A stretch of 64,000 nt of DNA from Pseudoalteromonas prydzensis (GTDB lineage Bacteria > Pseudomonadota > Gammaproteobacteria > Enterobacterales > Alteromonadaceae): contig NZ_BDDT01000001.1 in NCBI RefSeq assembly GCF_001661495.1, positions 1,035,557 to 1,099,556 on the forward strand, in the 5' to 3' direction. Positions 18,673 through 26,553 of the stretch are shown piece after piece. The translations under genes were made by a program, and so were the position numbers. Numbering within the stretch: position 1 is the first letter of the stretch; each line of letters begins with the position of its first letter. The notes beneath the pieces are model-generated. The model did not search any database. It worked only from the letters and a program-made list of their open reading frames with translations, and had not been told where the DNA came from.

Positions 18673-19674
18673 TTACACGTCGATTTTAGTCAACCAGCCA
18701 TGCTTATCTTGTGCTTTGCCCCATTGAATATCATTCAATGCTTGGCGCAAACGCATAGTTGTTGGGCCCGCTTCACCAGTGCCCACTTTATACTCTTTAT
18801 CATTATGAATAAAAGTACCAACTGGAGTAAGTACCGCAGCCGTGCCTGATAAAGCAGCTTCAGTGCCAGGCTTTGCAGCACGCTCTAGTAACTCGGTAAC
18901 TGTAAAGTTACGCTCTGAGACCGTCATTCCTAAATCTTTGGCAATCGTTAAAATACTGCTGCGGGTAACGCCGTGTAAAAACGTGCTATCTAATGCTTTA
19001 GTAATGATCTCATTACCATCAATTAAGATAAAGTTTGCAGCGCCAGTCTCCTGCACATCACCACCAGGGCAAAATAAGATTTGATCAGCTTTATGTTGTA
19101 TACGAGCCGCTGTAATAGGTGCTAATGCACTGGCATAATTACCACCACTTTTGATCATACCCATATGTGGGGCGCAGCGCATACCGTCTTCTTCAAGTAA
19201 TACTCGTAGTGCAGTTGCACCACCTGCAAAATAATCACCTACTGGTGATAATAATACATATAACAGCGAGCTAAGTGAGGGAACGGCCGCTTTACCAATC
19301 GCAGCTTCTGTGCCGATATGGGTAGGACGAATATACATAGAGCCCGGTGGTAATGGTGTTTCATCAGCGTATTGACGAACAATATCGATAATCATTTTCT
19401 CAAGCATCGGACCATCGACTTCAGGCAAGCTTAATAAGTGTGAACTTTGCTTCATACGGGCAATGTTTGCATCCATACGGAAAATGTACACTGAACCGTC
19501 TTCATGACGAAATGCTTTTAAGCCTTCAAAACAAGTACTTGAATAATGAAGAACATGTGCCCCAGCATGTAGCTCAATTTTATCTGAAGGAACAACAGAG
19601 CTTTCGCTCCAAGTATTATCAGTAAAATGAGCTTGAATCATCTGCGGCATAAATACAGTACCGAATGCGGCCAT
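18673..19674 (-). CDS. ilvE: branched-chain amino acid aminotransferase
   Basis: 333 residues from the ATG at 19674 (AGAGAG upstream; an in-frame ATG 57 bases earlier lacks support). Fold-type IV PLP enzyme: CFEGLKAFR (48-56), the PLP lysine in GMIKSGGNYASAL (Lys175) and the cofactor-phosphate region GDVQETGAANFILI followed by LHGVTRSSIL. It transfers the amino group between glutamate and Ile/Leu/Val keto acids in the cytoplasm. The sequence is of the longer class shared by Bacillus and eukaryotic enzymes rather than E. coli IlvE. It stands alone, away from other ilv genes. Confidence 0.92.
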   Translation of the reverse strand: MAAFGTVFMPQMIQAHFTDNTWSESSVVPSDKIELHAGAHVLHYSSTCFEGLKAFRHEDGSVYIFRMDANIARMKQSSHLLSLPEVDGPMLEKMIIDIVRQYADETPLPPGSMYIRPTHIGTEAAIGKAAVPSLSSLLYVLLSPVGDYFAGGATALRVLLEEDGMRCAPHMGMIKSGGNYASALAPITAARIQHKADQILFCPGGDVQETGAANFILIDGNEIITKALDSTFLHGVTRSSILTIAKDLGMTVSERNFTVTELLERAAKPGTEAALSGTAAVLTPVGTFIHNDKEYKVGTGEAGPTTMRLRQALNDIQWGKAQDKHGWLTKIDV

Positions 19675-20028
19675 TTTAATCTCTCTTATGTGGTCTATTT
19701 TTACCCCATTGTATACCTGTTTAGCAGCCACTAAAACAAGGTATTTAGTGAGATAAAGGTGATTTTTTATAGTTTATGCAAAAAAATATCTTTTATTGTT
19801 TAAATCACAGCAGTCACCTCAACTAAGTGAATAAATAGTGGGCAGCTTAACTTACGATACAATGTTAATTAAAAGTTGATCCTAGTAACTTGCTAAGCCG
19901 TATTTAGCTGCTAGGCTAAGTGATGGAAAATAATGAAAATAAAGTTAAACCCTCATCATTTAGTTGGTTTTGTGCATCCACTTGACGTTATCAAACGTTT
20001 ACTTAATGAAAAGAATAATAGGAACTCT
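19675..20028. other. 354-bp divergent intergenic region between ilvE and the ECF sigma gene
   Basis: It holds the ilvE promoter region and an ECF-type promoter motif at 19878-19907. A second possible start for the sigma factor (ATG at 19933) also lies here. A GTATAC hexamer near 19710 does not extend into the longer palindrome seen at 57-62 kb. I see no other structure. Confidence 0.5.
19878..19907 (+). promoter_or_regulatory. candidate ECF sigma promoter of the sigma/anti-sigma operon
   Basis: GATCC (19878-19882), 16 bp, then CGTATTTAG (19899-19907). The same ATCC-N16-CGTATT arrangement occurs before the DUF4331 gene. A -35 of this form resembles the ATCC-containing -35 described for SigK-type sigma factors. 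This implies autoregulation, which is usual for ECF factors. Confidence 0.55.
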
Positions 20029-20568
20029 ATGGAAACTGACGAATTGTTACCTCTGCTTAGCGCAACGGCTCAGGGCAATAAGCAGGCATTTGCCAAGTTG
20101 TATAATGCCACAAGCCCAAAACTATTTGCGATTAGTTTAAAAATGCTAAGTAATCGTGCTCATGCAGAAGAAGCCTTGCAAGATGCATTTGTAAAAATTT
20201 GGCATAACGCATCGGAATATCAAGTCACTAAAGGGACTGTGATCAGTTGGATGATCAGCATTGTTCGATACCGAAGCTTAGACTCATTGCGCTATCACAA
20301 AGTGCGCAAAGAACAAGCTTTAGATGACGATTATGCTAGCGCCGACGACCTCACAGATCTGCCATTAGAAGTTGATTATGAAGATGGCAGTAAACTCGTT
20401 GATTGCATAGAGCAACTAGATGAACAGCAAAAACAAGCGATCCACTTAGCCTATTACAAAGGCTTAACTCACAGTGAGTTAGTTGATCATATTGAGACCC
20501 CGCTTGGCACAGTAAAAAGCTGGATCAGACGCGGTTTGCAACAGTTGCAAAGGTGTTTAACGTTATGA
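20029..20568 (+). CDS. ECF sigma-70 factor, SigK-like
   Basis: 179 residues from the ATG at 20029, which has AGGA 6 bases upstream; an in-frame ATG at 19933 would add 32 residues of non-sigma sequence and cannot be excluded. Region 2 is AFAKLYNATSPKLFAISLKMLSNRAHAEEALQDAFVKIW, with WMISIVRYRSLDSLR. Region 4 is EQLDEQQKQAIHLAYYKGLTHSELVDHIETPLGTVKSWIRRGLQQL. No extra C-terminal domain. The stop overlaps the anti-sigma start (ATGA), so the two are translationally coupled. The putative target operon is directly downstream. Confidence 0.9.
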   Translation: METDELLPLLSATAQGNKQAFAKLYNATSPKLFAISLKMLSNRAHAEEALQDAFVKIWHNASEYQVTKGTVISWMISIVRYRSLDSLRYHKVRKEQALDDDYASADDLTDLPLEVDYEDGSKLVDCIEQLDEQQKQAIHLAYYKGLTHSELVDHIETPLGTVKSWIRRGLQQLQRCLTL

Positions 20569-21254
20569 ATTATGACAACCAAAAACTCATCGATATGCTT
20601 GCTGCAGAGTATGTATTAGGCACACTTAAAGGCCCTGCCCGCAAACGTTTTCAGCGCTTGATGCTCTCATCTAATCGCGTAAGAGAAGCGACTTGGATGT
20701 GGGAGCAGCACTTAAATAACTTAGCCAGTTCAATCAAATCAGTGGCGCCAGATAGCCATGTGTGGGAGAGAATCTCACAACGGATTGAGCCCCAGCAAGT
20801 GACGCCGTCGAGCAAGGTAATTACACCTAAAGCCAGTATTTGGAAAGCATGGTCGTTAATTGCCACCGCGGCGAGTATTGTGTTGGCATTGATTGTTTGG
20901 CAGCCACAGTCTCCTGTTGAGCAATTAACACAACAAATTGCGCTGTTTAAAGATGCTAGTGAACAGCCACTGTGGTTTATTGATGTTAACGAGCAAGGTT
21001 TATCAATAAAAGCCAGCGATAAATTAACTGCCAGAACCGATAAAGACTATGAGTTATGGATGATCTTAAAAGGTCAAGATGCGCCTATTTCTCTTGGTTT
21101 ACTTCCAAAAGACGGGGTTAAATCGCTATTGAAAGATAGCCGTTTTAACGCGCAGGATATTGCATTACTCGCCGTAAGTTTAGAACCCATTGGTGGCTCG
21201 CCAACAGGCTCACCTACCGAAGTGTTATACACCACTGAGTTGATTTTACTTTAA
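20565..21254 (+). CDS. RskA-like anti-sigma factor
   Basis: 229 residues. The cytoplasmic N-terminus has the anti-sigma pattern (LIDMLAAEYVLGTLKGPARKRFQRLM, VREATWMWEQHLNNLA) of the RskA/anti-sigma-K family. A single membrane helix (about 101-118, WSLIATAASIVLALIVW) leads to a periplasmic RskA domain (YELWMILKGQDAPISLGLLPKDG, ALLAVSLEPIGGSPTGSPTEVLYT). It would hold the sigma factor inactive until a periplasmic signal triggers its proteolysis. It is followed by its own terminator, so the DUF4331 operon is a separate unit. Confidence 0.88.
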   Translation: MNYDNQKLIDMLAAEYVLGTLKGPARKRFQRLMLSSNRVREATWMWEQHLNNLASSIKSVAPDSHVWERISQRIEPQQVTPSSKVITPKASIWKAWSLIATAASIVLALIVWQPQSPVEQLTQQIALFKDASEQPLWFIDVNEQGLSIKASDKLTARTDKDYELWMILKGQDAPISLGLLPKDGVKSLLKDSRFNAQDIALLAVSLEPIGGSPTGSPTEVLYTTELILL

Positions 21255-21276
21255 ATCAACCAGTACCACGAAATAA

Positions 21277-21300
21277 AAAGCCAGCACTTGCTGGTTTTTT
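21277..21300 (+). terminator. terminator after the anti-sigma gene
   Basis: CCAGC (21281-21285), an ACTT loop and GCTGG (21290-21294), with flanking A's before and TTTTTT after. It separates the sigma/anti-sigma unit from the DUF4331 operon. Confidence 0.8.
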
Positions 21301-21365
21301 ATTTAATTAAAATCAACAACATGGAAATAAATATACATTAAATTAATATTTTTTACTTTTTATTG

Positions 21366-21394
21366 CATCCAATGGTAATTACTTCGCGTATTAG
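21366..21394 (+). promoter_or_regulatory. candidate ECF sigma promoter of the DUF4331 operon
   Basis: CATCC (21366-21370), 16 bp, then CGTATTAG (21387-21394). Spacing and core match the motif before the sigma gene. It lies about 35 bp before the DUF4331 ATG. Confidence 0.55.
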
Positions 21395-21428
21395 TAGTGA
21401 CCACTATTTAAAACTAAAGGATACAGTC

Positions 21429-23021
21429 ATGAAAGCTTTAACTCCGTCAATCTTAGCAGTTGTAGTATGTAGTACCTTAGTAAGCGCACCAACAGAAGCA
21501 TCCAGTCATCGTGAAGCACCGAATATCAGTCGCTTCCCGACTTTAGATTCAACCGATTTCTATGCATTTAATAGTTATGAGCAAGGCCGTGGTGATTATG
21601 TCACGCTAATTGCTAACTACATTCCACTGCAAGATGGCTATGGCGGGCCAAACTACTTTGCTATGGACCCTGATGCAACTTACAGTATTCACATCGATAA
21701 CGATGGTGATGCTGTAGAAGATATTACTTTTGCGTTTAACTTCAAAAGTATGCTGCCAAATGATAACCAAGGTGTTGCATTAACCGTTGGACCAGAAGGT
21801 AACCAACGCACCGTTGCTGTGCCGCTGAAAAACGTCGGTGGTGTTGCTGCTGGTAATAATGCAGCGGTTAACTTTAGTGAATCATACACTATGACCATGA
21901 TCACCGGTGAGCAGCGCTCTGGTAGTAAAACCATGCTGACCAATACCATGACCAGCACTAATGAGTTTCATAAGCCGCTAGATTATATTGGCGATAAAAC
22001 GTTCTCATCAATGGATGGTTATAAAAGCTACGCAGCACAGTTCGTCTATCAAGTTGCCATCCCTGGTTGCGACGGTATGGCAAAAGTATTTGTTGGCCAA
22101 CGTAAAGACCCGTTTGTGGTGAACCTTGGCAAAACCTTCGATTTAGTAAACTATGTACCTGTTGAAGGCGATAGTGCGCCAGGCGCCGCTGATGGTGAGG
22201 GTTTCCCTGGTGGCATCACCCAAGATGTAGCAAACGATGACTTGGCAGATAAAAACGTTACCGCGATCGCCGTAGAAGTACCTAAAACCTGTGTCACAGG
22301 TGAAGGGAATGGCACTATCGGTACTTGGACAACGGCTAGCTTGCCACAAGCACGCATCTTAAACCCAAATGCTAAATTTGCTAGCAATGCCGCTAATGGT
22401 GGCGCATTAACTCAAGTGTCTCGCTTAGGTAATCCACTTGTTAATGAGTTAGTTATTGGTTTGAAAGATAAAGATACGTTCTCTACCTCTGCACCTAAAG
22501 ATGACGGACAATTTATTGACTACGTCACGCATCCGTCTTTACCTGAGCTGTTAAACATTTTATTCAAAGATGCAGTTAACACCACCTTAGGTGCCAACCT
22601 CGAAACGCTAGCACCTACTAATTTCCCACGTAATGATTTAGTTACGGCGTTTTTAACGGGCTTCCCGGGTGTAAACCAGTTAGCTACGGTAACCGGTGCG
22701 GAAATGTTACGTTTGAATACTGCAATCGCAGCAAAAGCGCAGGCTGATCAATCTGCCTTTGGTGTGGCTGGTGATGATTTAGCAGGTTTCCCAAATGGTC
22801 GCCGCCCTGGTGATGACGTAGTTGATATTGCACTACGTGTTGTGATGGGTCGTCTATGTTACCCAATCCCAGTTAACGGTACTGACACAGATTTAGGCCT
22901 ATGTACTTCTGATCAAGCCAGTGTTGGTAATGTACCGTTCACAGATGGTGCACCACTTAACGCAACCATGATGGATGCAAGCTTCCCTTACTTAGCAACA
23001 CCGCTTGCTGGGTCTAAATAA
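21429..23021 (+). CDS. secreted DUF4331 family protein
   Basis: 530 residues from the ATG at 21429 (AAAGGA upstream; an earlier in-frame ATG has no ribosome site). A signal peptide (to TEAS, about 27) is followed at once by SSHREAPNISRFPTLDSTDFYAFNSYE, the hallmark N-terminus of DUF4331. Repeated features include DNDGDAVEDITFAF, GQRKDPFVVNLG, RLGNPLVNELVIGLKDKD and RPGDDVVDIALRVVMG. The family's function is unknown; the Asp-rich loops suggest metal, possibly calcium, binding. It is first in a four-gene operon (lipoprotein, TPR, HupE-like) that appears controlled by the neighbouring ECF sigma factor. Confidence 0.85.
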   Translation: MKALTPSILAVVVCSTLVSAPTEASSHREAPNISRFPTLDSTDFYAFNSYEQGRGDYVTLIANYIPLQDGYGGPNYFAMDPDATYSIHIDNDGDAVEDITFAFNFKSMLPNDNQGVALTVGPEGNQRTVAVPLKNVGGVAAGNNAAVNFSESYTMTMITGEQRSGSKTMLTNTMTSTNEFHKPLDYIGDKTFSSMDGYKSYAAQFVYQVAIPGCDGMAKVFVGQRKDPFVVNLGKTFDLVNYVPVEGDSAPGAADGEGFPGGITQDVANDDLADKNVTAIAVEVPKTCVTGEGNGTIGTWTTASLPQARILNPNAKFASNAANGGALTQVSRLGNPLVNELVIGLKDKDTFSTSAPKDDGQFIDYVTHPSLPELLNILFKDAVNTTLGANLETLAPTNFPRNDLVTAFLTGFPGVNQLATVTGAEMLRLNTAIAAKAQADQSAFGVAGDDLAGFPNGRRPGDDVVDIALRVVMGRLCYPIPVNGTDTDLGLCTSDQASVGNVPFTDGAPLNATMMDASFPYLATPLAGSK

Positions 23022-23032
23022 GGAGAACACTC

Positions 23033-23542
23033 ATGCAACACTTTAAATTATCACATCTAGGGTTACTGCTTGCTGCGCTTACGCTCAGCGCCTGTAACGA
23101 TGACGACGATAACAAAGTCACTACGCCACCTAAAGTTAATAAAGCACCTACCGCATCTGCAGCTATGGTGACCACACAAACTGAAGTGGCAATTGAAGAC
23201 ATGCTCGAAGGGACTGATCCTGAAGGCGATAGCCTGACGTTTAGCCTAGTGACCGAACCAATGTTAGGGACTGTGGTTGTCAACAGTGATGGCAGCTATA
23301 CCTACACACCTAACCTTGAAACGACCGGTTCAGACAGCTTTACTTTTGCAGTAAGTGATGGTGTAAACAGTCAAGTAACAGCAATGGTCGATATCACCAT
23401 TGAAACACTTGAAGTTGATTTTGCACAAATTGGCCGCGCGGCGTTTAACCAAGCCGCCACCGATAAACCGCTGAGCATCAATGGTCGTACGTTTACCAAT
23501 GCAGACGATGCCGACTTTGATGATCTGTTAGGCAACAATTAA
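23033..23542 (+). CDS. lipoprotein with a cadherin/VCBS-like Ig repeat
   Basis: 169 residues. Lipobox LSAC at Cys22 follows MQHFKLSHLGLLLAALTLSA, then an acidic DDDD patch. Residues 42-125 form one Ig-like repeat with the calcium-type signature EGTDPEGDSLTFSLVTEPMLGTVVVNSDGSYTYTPN, GSDSFTFAVSDG, as in cadherin-like and VCBS repeats. The last 45 residues are not recognised. It starts 11 bp after the DUF4331 stop, so it is cotranscribed; a surface partner role is possible. Confidence 0.75.
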   Translation: MQHFKLSHLGLLLAALTLSACNDDDDNKVTTPPKVNKAPTASAAMVTTQTEVAIEDMLEGTDPEGDSLTFSLVTEPMLGTVVVNSDGSYTYTPNLETTGSDSFTFAVSDGVNSQVTAMVDITIETLEVDFAQIGRAAFNQAATDKPLSINGRTFTNADDADFDDLLGNN

Positions 23543-23596
23543 ACCATACGACAGCAAATCTTGCAGGCCATGGATGGCCTTTTTAAGGAGAACAAC

Positions 23597-24604
23597 ATGA
23601 CTGGCCGCGCCTTTAATTACCTTATATTTCTACTCTCATTGAATGCAGCCGCTGAGCCTTTCACACCTGCAGATAACGATATCATCGCACCAGCACAGGC
23701 TACCAATATTGCACAGCTAAACCAAGATGAATTAATGTTCTTACTGCTGCAAAGCCAACAGGTTGGCAAAACAGAATTACGTCAAGGTCTACTAAAAAAC
23801 CAGTTACAACAGCGCTATACACAATCTGCAACACCTCAACTTGGTTATATGTATGCACGGGTATTACAACGTGAGCATCAATTTTCAGAAGCGCTGGCAA
23901 TCACAAAAACCGTGTTACAGCGCGATCCCAACCACATTAACACCCACCTACTGCGAGCAAATATGCTGATGGTGCAAGGCGAATTTAAAGCCGCTAAAAA
24001 ACAGTGTTTAAAATTAATCGGATTAACAACAATGGATGTTGTTAATACCTGCACACTCGATGTGCTAAGCCAAGATGGACAATTGGCACAAAGTTATCAA
24101 AGCTTAAAAAACAGTATTGTGAGCAATAAACAAAGCGATGATACCCGCCATGTACTCGCTGAAATGGCATTAAGACTTAATAAACCCGAAGCAGCACTTA
24201 GCCATATTCAATCTATACCGCTGGCCGGTGCGCCAGTAAGTTTAGTGGTGTTATGGGCTGATATTCAATTAGCGCAAGGGAACTATCAAACAATACTCAA
24301 CACTTTGCCAACACTGGTGACAGATAAGCAAAACTTAGAAGACGCTTTATTGCTACGTTTAGCAATCGCAGAGCAATCCTACAACGAGCACTCTGGCAAT
24401 CAATGGCAGACATTGATGGCACAAAGAGTAGCACTGCGCGAGTTACGGCAAGACCGCTTCCATGCCAGTGACTTAGCCCATTATTATTTAGACATTAACA
24501 AACAGCCTGAAAAAGCCCTTTACTGGGCTGAAATCAATTGGCAACAAGCCAAACTCGATGCCGATCAGCAGCTACTCACACGTGCGCAGGGAGCATCACT
24601 ATGA
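23597..24604 (+). CDS. secreted tetratricopeptide-repeat protein
   Basis: 335 residues from the ATG at 23597, which follows AAGGAG; a frame opening at 23561 lacks a ribosome site. A signal peptide (to NAAA) is followed by helical TPR pairs over most of the length, e.g. PQLGYMYARVLQREHQFSEALAITKTVLQRDPNHINTHLL and RANMLMVQGEFKAAKKQCLKLIGL. TPRs act as protein-binding scaffolds. Its stop overlaps the start of the HupE-like gene (ATGA), indicating coupled translation. Confidence 0.75.
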   Translation: MTGRAFNYLIFLLSLNAAAEPFTPADNDIIAPAQATNIAQLNQDELMFLLLQSQQVGKTELRQGLLKNQLQQRYTQSATPQLGYMYARVLQREHQFSEALAITKTVLQRDPNHINTHLLRANMLMVQGEFKAAKKQCLKLIGLTTMDVVNTCTLDVLSQDGQLAQSYQSLKNSIVSNKQSDDTRHVLAEMALRLNKPEAALSHIQSIPLAGAPVSLVVLWADIQLAQGNYQTILNTLPTLVTDKQNLEDALLLRLAIAEQSYNEHSGNQWQTLMAQRVALRELRQDRFHASDLAHYYLDINKQPEKALYWAEINWQQAKLDADQQLLTRAQGASL

Positions 24605-25719
24605 AAATATCTATTCGTCACTTACTTTACTGTGTCTGCTTGTTACTTGTAAGCACTGCACAAGCACATCAATTAAGCACTAGTTATATTACTTTAACCA
24701 CCACCGATGACGGCCAATTTACAGGCAGCTGGCAAGTTAACGTCGCTGATCTAGAACAACAAGTAGCGTTTGATTTAAACCAAGATGGTAATATTGCTTG
24801 GCATGAGATAACCGCAAAACACAGTGCAATCAGCGATTTTGTAACCGCATCCTTAATTGCAAATCCAGCAGCAAATTCAATAACTGAACTCGCCTGTAGA
24901 TTTTCTAGCAGCGCCCCTTTGCAGCTTGACTCTCACTTTAATCAACCTTATGTAGTGATTGCCTTGCAGTTAGCCTGCCCAGCGGCTGCAAATGATTCCT
25001 TAACACTTGAATATACGGCTTTTTTTGATACCGATGCCAACCACAAAGCAATTGCGACTATCAATCAACAAACCCGTGTTATCAGTAAAGATAATGCAGC
25101 ACAAACCTTTGATTTTGCGACTAGCAGTTACCTGACCACTTTTAATCAATATGTGTATCAAGGGGTATTACACATTTGGCTTGGTTTAGATCATATTTTG
25201 TTTTTAATTGCTCTGTTACTAACCTGCGTATTAGTTAGAAAAACCAGTAAATGGCAAGGGATAGAATCAAAAGCCACCATTTTTAAGCAAACCGCATGGA
25301 TAGTCACCGCCTTCACCTTAGCCCATTCAATTACACTTACAGCAACGGCTATGCAACTTGTCTCGCCGAATAGTCGCTGGGTTGAGTTAGGCATCGCCAT
25401 ATCCGTGTTATTTGCAGCACTTAACAATATTTGGCCTTTGGTGATCCGATTAGGTTGGGTAACATTTGCGTTTGGTTTATTGCATGGCATGGGCTTTGCC
25501 AGCGTGTTAGGTGAGCTGGGCTTATCGAGTGATTATCAATTACTCAGCGTATTAGCATTTAATTTAGGAGTAGAAATAGGCCAACTGGCTATCTTAGTTG
25601 TTGCCCTACCGGTACTTATTTGGGCCAGAAACTACCCTTGGTATCAAAAATGGGTGATGCCAGCGGGCTCACTGGTCATTGCATTAATCGCGGTGCAATG
25701 GTCTTTAGAGCGGATTTAA
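24601..25719 (+). CDS. HupE/UreJ-2 family membrane protein with an extracytoplasmic EF-hand-like loop
   Basis: 372 residues. A signal peptide ends AQAHQL. The N-terminal domain (about 23-185) is extracytoplasmic and contains a canonical 12-residue EF-hand loop, DLNQDGNIAWHE (58-69, Asp/Asn/Asp/Gly/Ile/Glu at the expected positions). The C-terminal half has six or seven helices with the HupE/UreJ-2 motifs HIWLGLDHILFLIALLL, TLAHSITL, HGMGFASVL and NLGVEIGQ. Relatives are linked to nickel/cobalt handling; this branch, with the large periplasmic domain, has no proven substrate. Last gene of the DUF4331 operon. Confidence 0.8.
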   Translation: MKISIRHLLYCVCLLLVSTAQAHQLSTSYITLTTTDDGQFTGSWQVNVADLEQQVAFDLNQDGNIAWHEITAKHSAISDFVTASLIANPAANSITELACRFSSSAPLQLDSHFNQPYVVIALQLACPAAANDSLTLEYTAFFDTDANHKAIATINQQTRVISKDNAAQTFDFATSSYLTTFNQYVYQGVLHIWLGLDHILFLIALLLTCVLVRKTSKWQGIESKATIFKQTAWIVTAFTLAHSITLTATAMQLVSPNSRWVELGIAISVLFAALNNIWPLVIRLGWVTFAFGLLHGMGFASVLGELGLSSDYQLLSVLAFNLGVEIGQLAILVVALPVLIWARNYPWYQKWVMPAGSLVIALIAVQWSLERI

Positions 25720-25728
25720 AGGGATTAA

Positions 25729-25761
25729 AAATTGGGCTGCTCATAATCAGCCCAATTTATT
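25729..25761. terminator. terminator between the HupE-like and tetR genes
   Basis: AAATTGGGCTG (25729-25739), an 8-nt loop and CAGCCCAATTT (25748-25758) form a perfect 11-bp stem between convergent genes. Confidence 0.8.
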
Positions 25762-25776
25762 TAACCTGAACTGTAG

Positions 25777-26403
25777 TTATTTGCTATCTGAGAATGGCAC
25801 TAAAAGCACCCGCATCGCTGGACGCAGTGCTAGTAAAATGGTTGCTTTATCTAAGGTAGGATTGAGAGTTTTGCGTAATGTCAGTCCGCCCATCATGGCA
25901 AACATGACTTCGATGCGACTTTCAATTTCAATCGCACTGAGATCTTTAATCAAACTACGTTCACTTAATAACAGATCGCGCATTTTCTGCCTAGCGTAAC
26001 AATCTGATTTTCGCAATTGCGCGGCAACTTTGTCGTTACGTGCGGTTTCTGCAAACATCTCTAAATCAAGTGCCCCTTGAGTTACATCGGTGTGGTGATC
26101 TACACCATGGTCTAAACCATCGAGTAACACCGTTACTAAATCACCAGGTTGATCTTCAAACTCTTGAAATACAGAAAACATCTTTTCCATATCCCGTTCG
26201 ATGATCGATTCTATAATAGCTTCTTTACTGGCAAAGTAATTATAGATATGGCCAGCACTCATCCCTGCGGTCTTTGATATTTCAGCCATACCAGCACCGT
26301 GATAGCCTTTACGGCGAAAGCAATCTGCTGCCGCACATAACACTTGATCACGCCGAGCCTGCGCCAATGCGGGATCGGTTTGTCTTTTCGATTTTTCTTT
26401 CAT
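25777..26403 (-). CDS. TetR family regulator of the adjacent RND efflux operon
   Basis: 208 residues from the ATG at 26403 (GCAGGA upstream). The N-terminal helix-turn-helix is QVLCAAADCFRRKGYHGAGMAEISKTAGMSAGHIYNYFASKEAII (about 20-65), the AcrR-type signature. The C-terminal ligand domain is divergent. The gene follows the efflux operon on the same strand with 150 bp between, and may be read through or use its own promoter. It likely represses the pump by binding the palindrome at 32278-32305; this is inferred from position and operator form. Confidence 0.85.
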   Translation of the reverse strand: MKEKSKRQTDPALAQARRDQVLCAAADCFRRKGYHGAGMAEISKTAGMSAGHIYNYFASKEAIIESIIERDMEKMFSVFQEFEDQPGDLVTVLLDGLDHGVDHHTDVTQGALDLEMFAETARNDKVAAQLRKSDCYARQKMRDLLLSERSLIKDLSAIEIESRIEVMFAMMGGLTLRKTLNPTLDKATILLALRPAMRVLLVPFSDSK

Positions 26404-26455
26404 GTATTCCTGCCAGGTAATCGCGAAAAGCACCGCTTTTCTTTTAACCTAATCA

Positions 26456-26528
26456 TTATCGCTAGTTTACATGATCTTAACCACTGACCCTGTGCGTTAC
26501 AACAAAGAACTTTATAAACTAGCGATAA
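26456..26528. repeat. widely spaced perfect 14-bp inverted repeat upstream of tetR
   Basis: TTATCGCTAGTTTA (26456-26469) and TAAACTAGCGATAA (26515-26528) are exact inverted copies separated by 45 bp. They fill the gap between the outer-membrane factor gene and tetR. They could be paired regulator sites or the base of an mRNA hairpin. Confidence 0.7.
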
Positions 26529-26553
26529 AATAGCTAACGGCAAGCTTTAACCG

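Noticed and set aside
19705..19718. GTATAC hexamer near ilvE as a fourth member of the TGTATACA sites
   Set aside because: The flanks do not extend the palindrome (ATTGTATACCTG), and a lone hexamer is expected by chance in AT-rich DNA.
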